From CALNXN01 sp942490645 (GTDB taxonomy: Bacteria > Pseudomonadota > Alphaproteobacteria > Rhodobacterales > Rhodobacteraceae), in contig CALNXN010000007.1 in NCBI GenBank assembly GCA_942490645.1, positions 384,354 to 448,353 of the forward strand: a stretch of DNA of 64,000 bases. Reading direction: 5' to 3'. Of the stretch, positions 61,919-64,000 are shown one piece after another. The position numbers and the translations under genes were made by a program. Each line of letters starts with the position of its first letter. Position 1 is the first letter of the stretch. The notes beneath the pieces were generated by a model. The model was given only the letters and a program-made list of their open reading frames with translations, was not told the origin of the DNA and searched no databases.

Positions 61919-62511
61919 ATGGCTAGAGCAAGATTTCTCGTCGATGCTGAACGCTGCATCGAGTGTAACGCCTGCGTCACGGCATGTAAGAACGAGCACG
62001 AAGTGCCTTGGGGCATCAACCGCCGCAAGGTGATCACGATCAATGACGGCAAGCCTGGCGAGCGGTCAATCTCGGTCGCATGTATGCACTGCTCGGATGC
62101 GCCGTGCATGGCGGTTTGTCCGGTGGATTGTTTCTACCAGACAGCCGACGGTGTTGTGTTGCACTCCAAAGACCTCTGCATTGGCTGTGGCTATTGCTTC
62201 TATGCGTGCCCGTTCGGCGCGCCGCAATTCCCGCAGGCTGGCAACTTTGGTTCACGCGGCAAGATGGACAAATGTACCTTCTGCGCCGGTGGTCTGGGGA
62301 AAACTCTCGACCGCCGAGTTCGCCAAATACGGGGCGCAACCGGATTGCCGAGGGCAAGCTGCCAATCTGTGCCGAGATGTGCGCAACAAAGGCTTTGTTG
62401 GCTGGTGATGGTGACACAGTTTCCAACATCTACCGCGAGCGTGTGGTGGCCCGTGGTTTCGGGTCAGGCGCTTGGGGTTGGGGCACAGCCTACGATCAAA
62501 AAGGCGGCTAA
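61919..62511 (+). CDS. Formate dehydrogenase Fe-S subunit, two frameshifts
   Basis: About 197 residues with four 4Fe-4S clusters that carry electrons from FdhA to the cytochrome. CIECNACVTACKNEHE, CMHCSDAPCMAVCPVDC, CIGCGYCFYACPFGAPQ and CTFCAGG are clear. Near 62295-62335 the frame slips twice, each by one extra base; STAEFAKYG and then RNRIAEGKLPICAEMCATKA restore the family sequence, ending GAWGWGTAYDQKGG at 62511. The extra G in ACGGGGCGC is an obvious suspect. 12 bases after fdhA. Confidence 0.9.
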
Positions 62512-62536
62512 CCGTCCCTTTGTGATACGTAAAAAA

Positions 62537-62565
62537 GGGGCAGCCTTCAATGGGCCGCCCTTCTT
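62537..62565 (+). terminator. Intercistronic hairpin between fdhB-type and cytochrome genes
   Basis: GGGCAGCC, TTCAATG, GGCCGCCC, then TTCTTT. Seven of eight pairs. It may lower transcription into the cytochrome gene or protect the upstream message. Confidence 0.5.
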
Positions 62566-62587
62566 TGATTAGCCAAGAGAATTCTCA

Positions 62588-63773
62588 ATGCTGCGTCTTA
62601 TGACACTTTTTGCATTGCTGTTGGCCATGGCCGCGCCTGTCACGGCACAAGAGGCCACAGATACATCGCGCGCAGCCACTGGCGGTGCGCAAACGCTTGA
62701 CGATATCCTGCGCCGTCAAGAAAGTTTGGCGGTTGACGATAGTTTCCGCAGTGATGTGACCGGCAACCCCGATGCGGCCGCGCCGATCACCGATCAACTG
62801 GGCACATTGGGCGGCGCATCAGATCCCGATGGCTGTGGCGCGCCTACCGCAATAGCAGTGCGGATGTTCTCGACCCAAAGCCGCGGACCGGCGGTCACGA
62901 CCATGATCCAGGATCGCGGCATGTGGTGGCTGGAATTCCGCGAAGGGCCACTGGTGCAAATGGTCGCCTATCTGCTTGGCGGCACACTTCTGGCGTTGGC
63001 CTTGTTCTATTTGATCCGCGGACGCATCCGTATTGATGGTGAAAAGACGGGCAGGACCATTACACGCTTTAAGGCGTTTGAACGTTTCGGTCATTGGTTG
63101 CTGGCGTCATCTTTCCTCTTGCTGGGCTCTGACGGGTCTGGTCTCGCTCTTGGGGCGCAAAGTTCTGATCCCCGCCTTTGGGCATGATGCGTTTTCGTCT
63201 TTGGCCATTGCCAGTAAATGGATCCACAACAATGTTTCATGGGCCTTTATCGTGGCGCTTGTGATCGTCTTTGTCGTTTGGGTCGTGCACAACATTCCCG
63301 ACCGGACAGATCTGCGCTGGATGGCCAAGGCGGGTGGTTTGTTTGGCGGAGAACACCCGCCTGCAAAGAAGTTTAACGCAGGTCAAAAGATGATCTTTTG
63401 GGCGGTGATTGTTCTGGGTGGCTCGATTTCGCTCTCTGGTCTTTCGCTCCTGTTTCCGTTTGAGTTCAACATATTCGGACATACGTTCTCGCTGATCAAC
63501 AGCTGGGGCGTGCCCGGGTGGTTCGGGTTGGCCGACTTGCCTTATCCGCTCTTGCCGCATGAAGAGATGCAGTTTGCCCAGCTTTGGCATGCGATTGTCA
63601 GTCTGGTGCTGACCGCAATTATCTTCGCGCACATCTATCTAGGGTCTGTCGGCATGGAAGGCGCCTTTGATGCGATGGGCAAAGGCGAGGTCGAAGAGCA
63701 ATGGGCGCGTGAGCACCACAGTATTTGGGCGGATGAGGTGCTGAACGCCAAACCCTCCAAGAAAGAGGCGTGA
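62588..63773 (+). CDS. Formate dehydrogenase cytochrome b subunit (gamma), frameshifted
   Basis: About 394 residues. A Sec signal peptide (MLRLMTLFALLLAMAAPVTA) and a periplasmic N-terminal region lead to a four-helix cytochrome b556 domain. The haem histidines lie in FERFGHWLLASSFLLL, KWIHNNVSWAFIVAL and QFAQLWHAIVSLVLTAIIFA. Two nearly compensating slips at about 62830 and 62885 restore WRAYRNSSADVLD, and one slip at about 63120 restores LTGLVSLLGRKVLIPAFGHD. The subunit anchors the enzyme and passes electrons to quinone. Confidence 0.88.
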
Positions 63774-63777
63774 TGCG

Positions 63778-63909
63778 ATGAAAGCTTTCTTTATCTCCGT
63801 TCTCGCTTTGGTGGTCATCACCGTCGGCGCGAATCAGATCCTGCTGCGTGTTGGCCCCTCCAGTGCAGAGGCGACGATTTCAAACGATAACGTGCGCCTG
63901 TCGAACTAA
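63778..63909 (+). CDS. Small membrane protein at the end of the fdh operon
   Basis: A 43-residue peptide beginning MKAFFISVLALVVITVGANQ, one membrane helix or uncleaved signal, then ILLRVGPSSAEATISNDNVR. It starts four bases after the cytochrome stop codon and shows third-base G/C preference like its neighbours. Not recognised. It could be a small subunit or assembly peptide of the complex. Confidence 0.55.
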   Translation: MKAFFISVLALVVITVGANQILLRVGPSSAEATISNDNVRLSN

Positions 63910-63933
63910 ATACCCGTCAAACATGACGAAACA

Positions 63934-63960
63934 CAGAGACCCTTCGGGGCCCTGTTTTCC
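63934..63960 (+). terminator. Imperfect terminator after the fdh operon
   Basis: CAGAGACCC, TTC, GGGGCCCTG, then TTTT. Nine-position stem with two mismatches. The last 40 bases of the window may start another gene but are too short to judge. Confidence 0.45.
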
Positions 63961-64000
63961 TATGAAGAGGTGGATTTGATCATCGCCTCTGAACGTTATA

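Noticed and set aside
1..64000. CRISPR arrays, intact insertion sequences, prophage
   Set aside because: No regularly spaced repeats, no intact transposase or integrase motifs and no phage structural genes were seen.
63961..64000. Possible start of a further gene (DLIIASERY)
   Set aside because: Too short before the window edge to support.

Overview
The window looks like a chromosomal piece from a marine Rhodobacterales (Roseobacter-group) alphaproteobacterium. The signs are a DMSP demethylase DmdA beside the acryloyl-CoA reductase AcuI, a trgA-trgB-cysK block, a circularly permuted two-piece ssrA whose tag reads ANDNRAPVAMAA, an SspB-alpha gene, and a fumC-DUF4169-RHH operon. Genes are dense and GC-rich on both strands. 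Several conserved genes carry reading-frame breaks in which coding resumes at once in another frame, so many are probably consensus errors in the assembly rather than dead genes.

Layout. 0-6.8 kb: 3' part of RNase E, a TusA-like protein, CcdA, an alpha/beta-hydrolase-like membrane protein coupled to a cytochrome P450 (all but TusA broken by frameshifts), and class I fructose-bisphosphate aldolase. 6.8-12.7 kb: fumC operon, secreted hypothetical protein, SspB, a chromate transporter with a ChrB-like partner, a SnoaL-like gene and a strong palindromic operator. 12.7-19.9 kb: ssrA, histidine phosphatase, two secreted hydrolases, a DUF1194 protein, a scar of two truncated genes (aminotransferase and aldehyde dehydrogenase), a carboxymuconolactone decarboxylase family protein and a response regulator. 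20-28.3 kb: a DMSP region with a GntR regulator divergent from DUF2182-DUF1326-DinB-dmdA-acuI, then a BCCT transporter. 28.4-38.4 kb: PLP enzyme, photolyase, cyclopropane fatty acid synthase, trgA-trgB-cysK-mscS-alaX and tRNA-Ser(GGA). 38.4-48.8 kb: an accessory region with a decayed island next to the tRNA, dispersed non-coding repeats, a sterol-desaturase-family enzyme, two EamA exporters, bS21, an NmrA oxidoreductase with a partial second copy, a GST and a double SnoaL-like protein. 48.8-64 kb: LysR regulator, a tungstate ABC transporter (tupB-tupC-tupA), and a periplasmic formate dehydrogenase locus with its chaperones and accessory genes.

How they work together. Two systems stand out. 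One is DMSP use: probable uptake by the BCCT carrier, demethylation by DmdA, detoxification of acryloyl-CoA by AcuI, and control by the divergent GntR protein over a tandem 15-bp repeat. Three genes of unknown role (DUF2182, DUF1326, DinB) come first in the same operon. The other is formate oxidation: tungstate import next to a Tat-exported Mo/W-bis-MGD formate dehydrogenase with Fe-S and cytochrome b subunits. It is served by TorD, DUF3305/3306, a multi-ferredoxin protein, an Mrp/ApbC Fe-S carrier, DUF6494, a lipoate-ligase-like DUF4444 protein and a DUF6505-like protein. I saw no CRISPR array, intact transposase or intact phage gene.
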